Notes: generated by a model from the letters alone, not told the origin. A DNA stretch of 64,000 nt from Micrococcales bacterium (GCA_017306245.1 JAFKIY010000001.1:434001-498000), one strand, 5' to 3'. Counted from the first letter of the stretch, positions 34,425 to 43,592 are shown. Program-made: numbers and translations.

Positions 34425-35801
34425 ATGACTCAGCACAACGAGTTCGATCTTGCGGTGGTCGGGACGGGCGGCGCGGCGATGTCCGCGGCGATCCACGCCC
34501 GACTCGAGGGGGCGAGCGTGGTCGCCATCGAATCGGGCACGCTCGGTGGCACCTGCGTGAACGTGGGTTGCGTGCCCTCCAAGACACTCCTCGCGGCCGC
34601 GCACACCCGCCACGCCGCGCTCACGAACCCGTTCCCCGGCGCCGCCACCTCCGCTGGGGCCGTCGACCTCGGCGCGCTCGTGCAGCAGAAGGATGAGCTG
34701 GTCGGCATGCTCCGCCAGACCAAGTACGCCGACATCGCCGCCGCCTACGGGTTCGACATCCTCCCCGGCACCGCAACATTCACCGATCCCTCAACACTGC
34801 TCGTCGATGGACGACCGGTTCGCGCCAAGTCGTATCTCATCGCCACCGGCGCCGAACCGACCATCCCAACGATCCCCGGCCTCGAGCAGATCGATTACCT
34901 CACGTCGACCACGGCGATGGAACTCACCGAGCTGCCCGCTTCGCTCGTGGTGATCGGCGGCGGATTCGTCGGCCTCGAACAGGCCCAGCTGTTCGCCCGG
35001 CTCGGGGTCGAGGTCACCATCATCGGCCGGCTCGCCCCGCACGCCGAACCAGAACTCTCCTCCGAGCTCCGCAAAGCCTTCCTGACCGACGGAATCACCG
35101 TCATAGGCGACCGCGCCGCAACGATCACCCCACACGACGACCTGGTCCGAGTCCTCACCCGCACCGGGAAAGTAGCTACCGGTGAACGCGTCCTCGTCGC
35201 CACCGGCCGCACCCCCCGCACCGACGGGCTCGGCCTCGCCACTGCGGGCATCGCGACCGACACCCGCGGCTTCATCATTGTCGACGAACAACAGCGGACC
35301 ACGAACCCGGCGGTGTTCGCCGCCGGCGACGTCACCGACGTGCCCCAGTACGTGTACGTCGCCGCGAGGACCGGGAAGATCGCCGCACACAACGCCCTCG
35401 GTCACTCTGAGCAGGTCGACTACACCGGGTTGCCCTCCGTCCTGTTCACCTCACCCCAACTCGCCTCGGCCGGGATCACCGAAGCCGAAGCCATCGCCGC
35501 CGGATACCGGTGCGCCTGCCGATACCTGAGGCTGTCCGATGTGCCCCGAGCCATCACGAACCACAACACCCGCGGCGGCATCAAGATCGTCGCCGACGCG
35601 GACACCGGCAAAGTCCTCGGCGTCCATGCCCTCGCCGAAACCGCCGGCGAGATGATGCTCGCCGCGACCTACGCCATTAAAGCCGGATTCACCGTCACCC
35701 AACTCGCCGACACGTGGGCCCCGTACCTCACCATGGCCGAAGGCATCCGCCTCACTGCGAACCTCTTCCGCAACGAACTCCCCACTTCCTGCTGCGCCTG
35801 A
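34425..35801 (+). CDS. merA: Mercuric reductase
   Basis: A 458-residue FAD flavoprotein reducing Hg(II) to Hg(0) with NADPH. Redox-active cysteines are Cys44 and Cys49 (GGTCVNVGCVPSK), NAD(P)-binding is at VVIGGGFVGLEQAQ, FAD-binding at FAAGDVTDVPQYVY, and the C-terminal mercury-shuttling pair is Cys456-Cys457 (TSCCA). There is no N-terminal HMA domain, so this is the core-only form. The ATG is preceded by GAGGAGGCATC. Passenger of the IS21 element, regulated by the divergent merR. No merB or mer transport gene is present. Confidence 0.95.
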   Translation: MTQHNEFDLAVVGTGGAAMSAAIHARLEGASVVAIESGTLGGTCVNVGCVPSKTLLAAAHTRHAALTNPFPGAATSAGAVDLGALVQQKDELVGMLRQTKYADIAAAYGFDILPGTATFTDPSTLLVDGRPVRAKSYLIATGAEPTIPTIPGLEQIDYLTSTTAMELTELPASLVVIGGGFVGLEQAQLFARLGVEVTIIGRLAPHAEPELSSELRKAFLTDGITVIGDRAATITPHDDLVRVLTRTGKVATGERVLVATGRTPRTDGLGLATAGIATDTRGFIIVDEQQRTTNPAVFAAGDVTDVPQYVYVAARTGKIAAHNALGHSEQVDYTGLPSVLFTSPQLASAGITEAEAIAAGYRCACRYLRLSDVPRAITNHNTRGGIKIVADADTGKVLGVHALAETAGEMMLAATYAIKAGFTVTQLADTWAPYLTMAEGIRLTANLFRNELPTSCCA

Positions 35802-35884
35802 CAGCAGACAGCGCCCCACATCGAACCGACGCCTCGACGGGGCCACTTCAAAACGTCACCCCGGGGCCAGATCAGGTTGACAAA

Positions 35885-36277
35885 GTCAACTATGTTCTCG
35901 ACCTCTGCGACGAGGTGATCGGGGTCCGCGGGGAGCGACAGGCGACGTTCCTGTGGCTTGTCGGTGACGTGTCGCCGACGACCGGACGGGCTCGCAGGCT
36001 CCCCGTCGACGGGTATTGGCCTGCGCTGGGGCTCGTCGTCGAGTTCCAGGAGAAGCAATACACCGTGGCCGTCCCGCTGTTCGACCGTCGCGCGACCGTC
36101 TCCGGTGTGCCTCGTGGCGAGCAGCGGCGGCTCTACGACCAGCGAAAGGCGGAGATCCTGCCGCAGCAGGGTATCCGGCTCGTCGTGATCCACAAGTCGG
36201 AGTTCACGACCAAGGCCGACAGGATCGTGCGCGATCATGAGCGCGACATCGCCGTCGTCCGCGCCCGCCTTGTCTGA
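35885..36277 (+). pseudogene. Beheaded nuclease-like gene next to IS21
   Basis: The frame from the IS21 right end to 36277 encodes 130 coherent residues (VNYVLDLCDEVIGVRGERQ onward) without a credible start codon, so its first codons were lost to the element. The core GLVVEFQEKQYTVAVPLFDR followed by DQRKAEILPQQGIRLVVI resembles small restriction-endonuclease-like folds (Glu in VVEFQEK, Lys in RKAEIL), but the match is weak. It lies upstream of the relaxase gene in the same direction. Product otherwise unrecognised. Confidence 0.55.
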
Positions 36278-36384
36278 CCTCGGAAGCCCGCCATGACCGG
36301 TACACGTCTGGCACATCGAGGCTGACCCCGCCTGACGGCGGGCTCAGCGGCTCACCTCTTCTTTGACGAGAGAGGCGGTGCCGG

Positions 36385-39300
36385 GTGTCGGTTTCGATGC
36401 GGGTCATGGATGCGGGGGACGGCTACAAGTACCTGCTGCGCACCGTGGCATCCGCCGACGGCGAGCGGGCGCTCTCGACTCCGCTGACCCGTTACTACGC
36501 AGAGCAGGGCACTCCACCCGGCTGCTGGATGGGCGGCGGCCTTGCCGCGCTCGGGAACGGCGAGATCCACGAAGGTGCGCAGGTGTCCGAGGCGCAGCTC
36601 CAGCTCCTGCTGGGTATGGGCCTTGACCCGGTGACGGGCGATCCGATGGGGAAGGCGTACCCGGTGTTCCCGGCCGTTGAGGATCGGATCGCCACGCGGC
36701 TCTCCCGGCTCGATCCGGCGCTGGGCGCGGCGGATCGCGCCGAGGCAGTCGCGGTGATCGAGACCGAGGAATCGGCGCGCAGGTCGCGGCGGGCGGTCGC
36801 GGGGTTTGACTTCACGTTCTCACTGCCGAAGTCCGCGTCGGTGCTGTGGGGTCTTGCGGACGCAGCGACTCAGGCGCAGTTCGCAGGGGCGCACCATGCG
36901 GCCGTTGCAGAGGTCGTTGCGTTCATGGAGCGGGAGGTTGCGGCGACACGCTCGGGCGCAACCACCCGCGACGGCGCTGTTGCGCAGGTCGAAGTGACGG
37001 GGCTGATCGCCACGGCGTTCGATCATTTCGATTCGCGGGCGGGTGATCCGCAGTTGCACACGCATGTAGTGGTGAGCAACAAGGTGCGCACTCTGTTCGA
37101 CGGCAAGTGGCGGTCGCTGGACAGCCGGCCGCTGCACGCGGCGACCGTGGCGCTGAGCGAGCTGCACAACGCGGTCTTCGCCGACCACCTCACCCGCGCG
37201 CTCGGCGTGGGTTGGGAGCGGCGCGAGCGGGGAGCTGACCGCAATCCGGTGTGGGCGGTCGCCACGGTGCCGGAGGAGTTGGTCGCGGAGTTCTCGTCCC
37301 GGTCCCGGCACATCGACATCGAGAAGGACCGCCTGATCGCCGAGTACGAGATCGCGCACGGGCACGCGCCGTCGCGGGAGACGATCATCCGGCTGCGGCA
37401 GCAGGCGACGCTGGCAACCCGGCCCGACAAGGAAGTCCGCCCACTCGCCGACCTCGCCCAGGAGTGGCGCACCCGAGCGAGCCGACTGCTGGGCCGGGAC
37501 GCAACCGAATGGGCGCGAGAAGCCGTCGCGGTCGAGCCCGCGAAGCTCCTGCGCGCGGAGGATGTGCCGCTGGAGCGGATCGCCAGGCTCGGCGCGTCGG
37601 TGGTCGCCGCGGTTGCCGAGAAGCGCACGACGTGGAGCCACTGGAATCTCTACGCCGAGGCCGCACGCCAGACGATGGGCTGGCGCTTCACCGCCACCGA
37701 GGACCGCGAGGCGATCACGGGGATGGTCACCGACGCCGCGGAGCAGGCGTCCATCCGGCTCACGCCGCCCGAGCTGGCCTCCAGCCCCGCCGCGTTCCAG
37801 CGCGCGGACGGGACGAGCATGTTCCGCCCCCGCAACACCGCCCGCTACAGCGGTGCCGCGGTGCTCGCCGCCGAGGACCGTCTGCTTGCACGCTCCCGCG
37901 AGCAGGTTGCACCGCGCCTGGCCGACGCAACCATCGCGCACGCGCTGCAACCCCACCGTGGGCGCACGCTCGGCGACGACCAGCGCGCCGCGCTCGCAGC
38001 GATTGCGTCGTCGGGTCGGGTACTCGACCTGCTCGTCGGCCCTGCGGGGGCGGGGAAGACCACCGCGCTGCGCGCGCTGCGGCGTGCGTGGGAGGCCGAG
38101 CACGGGCGCGGCGCGGTCGTCGGTCTGGCACCGTCCGCGGTCGCGGCCGAGGTGCTGGCCGGTGACCTCGGCATCCCGACGGAGAACACCGCGAAGTGGT
38201 GGCAGACCCACCGCGACCACGGCACCGGGTTCACCGCCGGGCAGCTCGTGATCGTGGACGAGGCATCCCTCGCCGGGACGCTCGCGCTCGACCGGCTCGT
38301 GCGCGTCGCAGCCGACGCCGGAGCGAAGGTGCTGCTCGTGGGCGATCCCGCGCAACTCCAGTCCGTCGACGCCGGGGGAGCGTTCGGGATGCTCGTCGCC
38401 GACCGTGCCGACGTGCCCGAGTTGACCGACGTGCGCCGCATCACCGCAGCCTGGGAGAAGGGTGCCACCCGCGATCTACGCAACGGCCGCATCGAAGCCA
38501 TCGACACCTACCAGGCCCACGGTCGTATCCGGGCGGGCGAAACCGAGCGCATGGCCGACGCCGCCTACGCCGCCTGGCAGCGCGACCGCGCGTTGGGGCT
38601 GGCGAGCATCCTCATTGCCGAGTCGAGCGCGATGGTCACCACCCTGAACCGGCGCGCCCGCGCCGACCTCATCCTCGCCGGGCAGGTCGACGCGCGCGCC
38701 GAGGTGCGGCTGCACGACTGCACCGAGGCGTCCGTCGGGGACGCGATCATCACCCGCCGCAACGACCGTGAACTGCGCACCGGACGCGGCTGGGTGCGCA
38801 ACGGCAGCCGGTGGACGATCACCGCCATCGGCATCGACGGGTCGCTACGAGTGCGGCCTGCCGGGCGACGCGGAGGCGCGACGCTGCGACTCACTGCCGG
38901 ATACGTCGCCGAGCATGTCGAACTCGGCTACGCGGTCACCGCATACCGGGCGCAAGGAGTCACGGTCGACACCGGACACACGCTCATCGAGCCCGGCGCG
39001 ACCCGCGAGAACTTCTACGTCGCCATGACCCGTGGCAAGGCCGGGAACTTCGCCTATGTCTCCCTCAACCGCCCCGATGATGACCACATTCACCCGCCCG
39101 CTCAGGACACCCTCGTGGTCGCGGCGCGCAAGGTGCTCGCCGGGGTGCTCCAGCACGTCGGCGCGGAACTCTCCGCCCGCCAGACGATCGCCGCCGAGCA
39201 GGATGTGTGGGGCTCGGTCGCGCAACTCGCCGCCGAATACGAGACCATCGCCGCCGCCGCGCAACAGCCACGGTGGGAGGCTCTGCTGCGAAGGACGCGG

Positions 39301-39930
39301 CTCACCGAGGCCGAGGCATCCGCAGCAATCGACTCGACCGCGTTCGGCGTGCTCAGCGCAGAGGTGCGCCGAGCCGAAGCCGACGGCTACGATGCCGAGC
39401 GCCTTCTGAGCGCTCTCGTCGCTTCTCGTCCGCTCAATGACGCGGGCGATGTGGCCGCGGTGCTCCACGAGCGGGTGATCCGCGCCCTGGAGCACACGAA
39501 CGGCGCGGGGCGCGTGCGCCAGCCCGCCACGCCCATCGCCGGAGTCGTCACTCCCGCGCTCGGCCCGATGGACGACGATATGCGCAGCGCACTCCGTGAA
39601 CGTGCCGCGCTCATCGAGCAGCGAGCAGACGCGCTCGTCACCGAGGCCGTCGAGTCCTCGGGGGAGTGGATCTCGGGACTCGGGATGGAACCCTCTGATC
39701 CGCAGCTCGCCGCACTTTGGCGACGCGAGGCACGCACCGTCGCGGCCTATCGCGACAAGTACGGCATCGCCGTGGCCAGGGGGCTCGGCCTTGTCGGCGA
39801 TGATGCTTCGCAACGCGCAGACGCGGCACGAGCACGCGCCGCGACCCTTCGCGCGCAACAGCTCGCGGTACGCGCGGCAGAACCTGGACCGACCACCCGC
39901 AGTCTCAGGGTCGCTGGGCCGCGCCTGTAA
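36385..39930 (+). CDS. MobF-family conjugative relaxase-helicase (TraA/TrwC type)
   Basis: An 1181-residue protein. The N-terminal TrwC relaxase domain has the family segment GFDFTFSLPKSASVLWGLAD and the metal-binding histidine cluster in DPQLHTHVVV near 219-228. It is followed by an ATPase/helicase of the TraI/RecD type with Walker A GPAGAGKTT near 553, VDEAS near 625, GDPAQLQSVD near 652 and the C-terminal ATRENFYVAMTR motif. It would nick oriT and unwind the transferred strand. Actinobacterial relatives are often longer, so a shortened C-terminus is possible. The GTG at 36385 or ATG at 36397 may be the start. No type IV secretion genes are in the window. Confidence 0.92.
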   Translation: MSVSMRVMDAGDGYKYLLRTVASADGERALSTPLTRYYAEQGTPPGCWMGGGLAALGNGEIHEGAQVSEAQLQLLLGMGLDPVTGDPMGKAYPVFPAVEDRIATRLSRLDPALGAADRAEAVAVIETEESARRSRRAVAGFDFTFSLPKSASVLWGLADAATQAQFAGAHHAAVAEVVAFMEREVAATRSGATTRDGAVAQVEVTGLIATAFDHFDSRAGDPQLHTHVVVSNKVRTLFDGKWRSLDSRPLHAATVALSELHNAVFADHLTRALGVGWERRERGADRNPVWAVATVPEELVAEFSSRSRHIDIEKDRLIAEYEIAHGHAPSRETIIRLRQQATLATRPDKEVRPLADLAQEWRTRASRLLGRDATEWAREAVAVEPAKLLRAEDVPLERIARLGASVVAAVAEKRTTWSHWNLYAEAARQTMGWRFTATEDREAITGMVTDAAEQASIRLTPPELASSPAAFQRADGTSMFRPRNTARYSGAAVLAAEDRLLARSREQVAPRLADATIAHALQPHRGRTLGDDQRAALAAIASSGRVLDLLVGPAGAGKTTALRALRRAWEAEHGRGAVVGLAPSAVAAEVLAGDLGIPTENTAKWWQTHRDHGTGFTAGQLVIVDEASLAGTLALDRLVRVAADAGAKVLLVGDPAQLQSVDAGGAFGMLVADRADVPELTDVRRITAAWEKGATRDLRNGRIEAIDTYQAHGRIRAGETERMADAAYAAWQRDRALGLASILIAESSAMVTTLNRRARADLILAGQVDARAEVRLHDCTEASVGDAIITRRNDRELRTGRGWVRNGSRWTITAIGIDGSLRVRPAGRRGGATLRLTAGYVAEHVELGYAVTAYRAQGVTVDTGHTLIEPGATRENFYVAMTRGKAGNFAYVSLNRPDDDHIHPPAQDTLVVAARKVLAGVLQHVGAELSARQTIAAEQDVWGSVAQLAAEYETIAAAAQQPRWEALLRRTRLTEAEASAAIDSTAFGVLSAEVRRAEADGYDAERLLSALVASRPLNDAGDVAAVLHERVIRALEHTNGAGRVRQPATPIAGVVTPALGPMDDDMRSALRERAALIEQRADALVTEAVESSGEWISGLGMEPSDPQLAALWRREARTVAAYRDKYGIAVARGLGLVGDDASQRADAARARAATLRAQQLAVRAAEPGPTTRSLRVAGPRL

Positions 39931-40188
39931 GGGCAGAACGGGCATGCTCAGCGACTGCTCATTGCGAGCCGACATGCCACTGGGCTGGAGTGCGCGCCAG
40001 ACGCGGGGCTCCTTACTTGGCGCTCTCGCGACTCCCGCCGCATCCCTTCCGCGTCTCGCGGGTCGGGCGTACCCTGATCTTGAGGTAGTAGCCACGATTT
40101 CTAGGTCGCTTTCGACGGTCCCTCGGGACACTCACCACATGATCTACCTCCTCGGCGGAGCTACGCACCCTCTCGGGAGGCGGACATC

Positions 40189-40566
40189 GTGTTCCGACTG
40201 CTCTGGAATCTCAGCATCCGAGTTCGGCTGTTCCTGCGGACGTACATGCCGACGAACATCCTGCTCGACGCGCTGCACACGCGCCGCGGCCTGAAGTGGG
40301 GCGTGCCCGCCATGCTCATCGCCGTGCTGTACCTGCTCGGCGCGTGGCTGCTGACGGTGTGGATCGCCGACGGCGGGCCGGGCTGGCTGAACCTGGTCGT
40401 GCTGCTGTTCATCTGGAACGCGCTGAAGTTCCTCGTCAACGGCCCGATCACCCTCATCATCCTGATCCGGGCTCGCCGCGCCGAGCGGCGCCAAGCCTTC
40501 GAGCAGAAGTCGGCGGCTTACGCGATGGGCGGGCCTCCTCCGGTGCTCGCCTCTACGAGAGGCTGA
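40189..40566 (+). CDS. Small membrane protein of mobile elements
   Basis: A 125-residue protein with two or three transmembrane segments (about 37-58 and 65-92) after a basic amphipathic start (LLWNLSIRVRLFLRTYMPTN). It resembles small proteins found beside relaxase genes on actinobacterial plasmids and elements, sometimes labelled sulfate permease without reason. GTG at 40189 is preceded by GGGAGGCGG. A role in mating or in the membrane side of transfer is possible but unproven. Confidence 0.7.
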   Translation: MFRLLWNLSIRVRLFLRTYMPTNILLDALHTRRGLKWGVPAMLIAVLYLLGAWLLTVWIADGGPGWLNLVVLLFIWNALKFLVNGPITLIILIRARRAERRQAFEQKSAAYAMGGPPPVLASTRG

Positions 40567-40798
40567 CAAGCCCCGCTGTCGCGCCTCTCATACCGCAGGC
40601 CGCGCGAAAGGGGGGAGGGAGCGACCGAGGCGCTACCGCGCTAGCGCGCCGATTAGCCGACTCCGGCTGTTCGTTGGACGCCGTCAGGCGCAAGAAGCAC
40701 CGACGCGTGGAAGGTTCGGAGTTGGCATCGACGGGGGGCCACTCATGGCACATAGAATCCGACGACGATGACGATTGAGCACTTTCTGGGGGCTACGG

Positions 40799-41950
40799 AT
40801 GACCGTCGTGCTGGTGCTGAACGCGGGCTCCTCCTCGATCAAGTGGCGGCTGGTCGACGGGCAGTCCGGAACGGCAATCCGGGGCGGCACCGTGGAACGG
40901 CTCGGTCACGATGCCTCCGAGGGAACGGGGCACGGTGCCGCGATCCGGGATCTGCTTGCCGAGCTGCGCCATGAACCTGTCGGCGTCATCGGTCACCGGG
41001 TGGTGCACGGCGGCAGCCGGTTCGATTCCGCGACGCTGATCACCGACGAGGTGGAGCAGCAGATCGACGATCTCGCCGCCTTGGCGCCGCTGCACAACCC
41101 AGTCAATCTCGCGGGCATCCGCGCCGCCCGCGCCGTGTTCCCCGGCGTCCCGAACGTGGCGGTGTTCGATACCGCGTTCCACCGCACCCTGCGCCCGGCA
41201 GCCACCGCCTATGCGCTGCCGCCGGAGCTCGTCCGGCAGCATCGGATCCGCCGGTACGGGTTCCACGGCATCTCCTACCAATACGTCTCCGCCCGGGCGG
41301 CCGAGCGGCTGGGGCGGCCGCTGTCGGAGCTGCGGCTGATCGTCTTCCATCTGGGGAACGGCGCCTCCGCCTGCGCGATCGCCGGCGGGCGGTCCGTGGA
41401 CACCTCGATGGGCATGACGCCCTTGGCAGGACTCGTCATGGGCACCCGCGCCGGCGACCTCGATCCCGGAGTGCTCATCGCCCTCGGCCGAGCGGGCCTC
41501 GGATGGGACGAGCTTGAGGAGCTGCTGACCCGCGAGAGCGGCTTGCGCGCTTTGGCCGGCACCGAGGACATGCGCGACATCCACGCGGCTGCGGTCGCCG
41601 GCGATCCCGCCGCGACTGCGGCGCTGGAGGTCTACCACTACCGGCTGCGGCACTACCTCGGCGCCTACCTCGGCCAGCTCGGCGGCGCCGACGCGATCGT
41701 GTTCACCGGCGGTGTCGGCGAGAATGCCCCGGCGACCCGCGCCGCCGCCGTCTCCGGCATGGAGCGTCTCGGGATTCGCCTCGACGACGAGCGCAACCGC
41801 GCGACGGCGGGGCGGGAGGCGCGGACGGTCTCCGACTCCCGCTCCCCGACCGCCGTCCTGGTCGTGCCCACAAACGAGGAGCTCGAGATCGCCCGGCAGT
41901 CTCTAGCCGCGGTGACTCGGCCCGACGCTGATCCAGCAGGGCCGGTCTAG
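40799..41950 (+). CDS. ackA: Acetate kinase
   Basis: A 383-residue acetate kinase: LVLNAGSSSIKWRLVD at the N-terminus, GHRVVHGGSRF, RYGFHGISYQYV, FHLGNGASACAIAGGRSVDTSMG (shown in parts), GTRAGDLDPG and FTGGVGENAPATR. It makes ATP from acetyl phosphate and ADP. Its natural partner here is the phosphoketolase at 50004, which produces acetyl phosphate; no phosphotransacetylase is near. The ATG follows GGGGG. It overlaps the convergent DUF305 gene by four bases. Confidence 0.95.
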   Translation: MTVVLVLNAGSSSIKWRLVDGQSGTAIRGGTVERLGHDASEGTGHGAAIRDLLAELRHEPVGVIGHRVVHGGSRFDSATLITDEVEQQIDDLAALAPLHNPVNLAGIRAARAVFPGVPNVAVFDTAFHRTLRPAATAYALPPELVRQHRIRRYGFHGISYQYVSARAAERLGRPLSELRLIVFHLGNGASACAIAGGRSVDTSMGMTPLAGLVMGTRAGDLDPGVLIALGRAGLGWDELEELLTRESGLRALAGTEDMRDIHAAAVAGDPAATAALEVYHYRLRHYLGAYLGQLGGADAIVFTGGVGENAPATRAAAVSGMERLGIRLDDERNRATAGREARTVSDSRSPTAVLVVPTNEELEIARQSLAAVTRPDADPAGPV

Positions 41951-42438
41951 TTCCCGAGCCGCTGCAGGATGTCCTTCATCTGATCGATTTCTTGTTGCTG
42001 GGACTCGACGATCTCGCCGCAGAGGTCTTTGATCTCCAGGTCGGTGATGTTCGACTGTTCGCAGAGCAGGATGGCTCGGGAGTGGTGGGGGATCATCGAG
42101 TCCAGGAACTGCTGGTTTCCCACGAACGTCGCGGCCCTTCCCATGAAGAACGCGCCGACCGTGAGCAGGGCGAATGCGACGATGAGCCCGATGTTGAGCG
42201 GCTTGTTCGGGAACATGCGCCACATGATCGCGATCATGATGATGCCCATCGGGAACACCATCATCAGGGCCATGTAGAGGTTGCTGATGTTCAGGTAGAG
42301 ATCGCCGACGACGTTGATCAGTGCGAACGTGAAGAAGTACATCACCACCAGGCTCAGGGCCAGCGCGATGAGCAGGCGCAGGTAGCTCTTCGCACCGCCG
42401 GTGTGCGAGGCCCGTTCGTGCGGGGTGTGGTCGCTCAC
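41947..42438 (-). CDS. DUF305-related membrane protein
   Basis: A 163-residue protein with three or four transmembrane segments in the first 110 residues (LRLLIALALSLVVMYFFTFA and others) and a C-terminal part that keeps the DUF305-like core: SMIPHHSRAILLCEQSNITD, then EIVESQQQEIDQMKDIL. DUF305 proteins cluster with copper resistance genes, and the His-His and Cys residues may bind metal. GTG at 42438 overlaps the stop of the upstream copper-binding protein gene, so the two are coupled. Confidence 0.8.
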   Translation of the reverse strand: MSDHTPHERASHTGGAKSYLRLLIALALSLVVMYFFTFALINVVGDLYLNISNLYMALMMVFPMGIIMIAIMWRMFPNKPLNIGLIVAFALLTVGAFFMGRAATFVGNQQFLDSMIPHHSRAILLCEQSNITDLEIKDLCGEIVESQQQEIDQMKDILQRLGN

Positions 42439-42839
42439 AGCAGGCCGAGCAGCTTCTCGCAGGCCTGCTCGCAGGTCCGGCAGGCTTCCGCGCACACCCG
42501 GCAGTGCTCGTGCATGCCGGCGTGCTGTTCGCATTCGTCGGCGCAGGCCGTGCACGCGGTGCGGCAGGCTTCCAGGGTGGCTCGCGTGACGTTCGCGTCG
42601 TAGCCGGTGCGCCGCGACAGGATGCGACCGGTTGTCTCGCATAGGTCCGCGCAGTCGAGGTTGGTCCTCACACACTTGGTGAGGTCGGCGATCATGTCCT
42701 CGCTCAAACAGGCGTCGGCGCACGCGCTGCACGCCTGGGCGCAGTCGACGCAGGCCTGAATGCAGGCCAGTAGTGCCGCCTGATCGAGGTCTCCCAGATC
42801 CTTCGGGTGGGTCCGGAGCATCTGATCCGCGATGGTCAT
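42435..42839 (-). CDS. Four-helix-bundle copper-binding protein (DUF326/Csp type)
   Basis: A 134-residue cysteine-rich helical protein with CxxC and CxxxC repeats throughout: ACIQACVDCAQACSACADAC, then ADLCETT, ACRTACTACADECEQHAG and CRVCAEACRTCEQACEKLL. This is the pattern of the Csp copper-storage proteins, whose cysteines line the inside of a four-helix bundle and hold many Cu(I) ions. No signal peptide, so it acts in the cytosol (Csp3-like). A CsoR-type operator lies 83 bases upstream. Confidence 0.9.
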   Translation of the reverse strand: MTIADQMLRTHPKDLGDLDQAALLACIQACVDCAQACSACADACLSEDMIADLTKCVRTNLDCADLCETTGRILSRRTGYDANVTRATLEACRTACTACADECEQHAGMHEHCRVCAEACRTCEQACEKLLGLL

Positions 42840-42921
42840 CTCAGTCCTCCTTCTCGTCGGCCCGTATCGGGTCGGTTGCGAAGAACCGTAGGCCGGGCGG
42901 CAGCGGTCGACGACCGGCTTG

Positions 42922-42940
42922 CATACGCTAGGGGGGTATG
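42922..42940. promoter_or_regulatory. CsoR-type operator upstream of the copper-storage gene
   Basis: CATACGCTAGGGGGGTATG, an imperfect palindrome with the ATAC...GTAT ends and G tract of CsoR operators, lies in the 160-base gap between the leftward copper-binding gene (start 42839) and the leftward ATPase gene (stop 43000). It probably puts the storage protein under CsoR control. Confidence 0.75.
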
Positions 42941-42999
42941 TTATGAGGAGTCCTGCCTTCCACACCCGGGCAGTAGGCGCCCGGGAGCGGCGACCGGCG

Positions 43000-43521
43000 C
43001 TAGAGCCGGTCGAGGATGAAGTCGACCCGCTCCTGCGCCCCGAGCACTGGGACGTGCACGATCGGGAACGGCAGCGCCGCGTATACCTCGGTGAGCAGGT
43101 GATGGATCCGCTGCTGGGCGGCGGTGTCCTCGGTGCGGGCGTAGTCCGGCGCCAGCGGCAGCAGGTCCAGGATGAACGTCGTGCGGTAGTCCACCTGCTC
43201 GAGCGCGGCCACCAGGATCGGGTCGGGTTCGAGCTGCAGGAAGCGGTAGTAGGCCAGCGAGTCTGGGATGGCCCGGTCCAGAAACACCGTCGTGGCGGGA
43301 TCGAGGGCGGCTTCCTCGGCGAGCTGCATGTCCAGCACGCCGCGCTGGAACTCGCGCTGCTTGGCGCGGACCTCCTCGACGGTTCGCCCCTCGATGCGCT
43401 GGAGATCGATGTAGTGGCGGGCGTGCTCGATGGTGGTGGTGTAGCCGCGGTCGCGTAGCAGGTTCACGGTCGTGGTCTTGCCCGAGCTAGGCCCACCGGT
43501 GATGACGTACCAGTTAGTCAC
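43000..43521 (-). CDS. AAA-type ATP-binding protein (NadR/AAA_28-like)
   Basis: A 173-residue P-loop protein: Walker A GGPSSGKTTT near residues 9-18, a DRAIPDSLAYYRF segment near 90 and a C-terminal DFILDRL. It resembles the AAA_28 or NadR-like nucleoside-kinase group, small kinases of uncertain substrate. It lies between two CsoR operators and is divergent from csoR, so it is likely copper-regulated. What it phosphorylates is unknown. Confidence 0.75.
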   Translation of the reverse strand: MTNWYVITGGPSSGKTTTVNLLRDRGYTTTIEHARHYIDLQRIEGRTVEEVRAKQREFQRGVLDMQLAEEAALDPATTVFLDRAIPDSLAYYRFLQLEPDPILVAALEQVDYRTTFILDLLPLAPDYARTEDTAAQQRIHHLLTEVYAALPFPIVHVPVLGAQERVDFILDRL

Positions 43522-43573
43522 GTTCGCCCTTTCAATTTGCGTTCTCCGGGAATATTTGGACTGACATGTACCC

Positions 43574-43592
43574 TATACCCCTAGTAGGTATA
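43574..43592. promoter_or_regulatory. CsoR operator upstream of csoR
   Basis: TATACCCCTAGTAGGTATA, a clear CsoR-type palindrome, lies 24 bases before the csoR start, overlapping where the promoter should be. It can control both csoR with the downstream copA set and the divergent ATPase gene. Confidence 0.87.

Larger units (their letters stand above)
31320..35882 (+). mobile_element. IS21-family element carrying a merRA passenger
   Basis: The left end (31320 inward, TGTCAGTCTGTTTTGGCCCC) and the right end (35882 inward on the minus strand, TGTCAACCTGATCTGGCCCC) match at about 34 of the first 44 positions. A further internal copy of the TGATCTGGCCCC motif lies near 31398, as expected for the multiple terminal repeats of IS21. 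Between them are istA, istB and then merR and merA, so the mercury genes are inside the mobile unit. No target duplication is seen (GGCTC left, AAGTC right), which may reflect a later rearrangement. Confidence 0.78.

Noticed and set aside
31310..35890. Target-site duplication for the IS21 element
   Set aside because: The bases flanking the two ends do not match over 4-8 positions, so no duplication is claimed.
40189..40566. Sulfate permease, a label often given to this small protein type
   Set aside because: It has only two or three helices and none of the SulP or ABC permease motifs.
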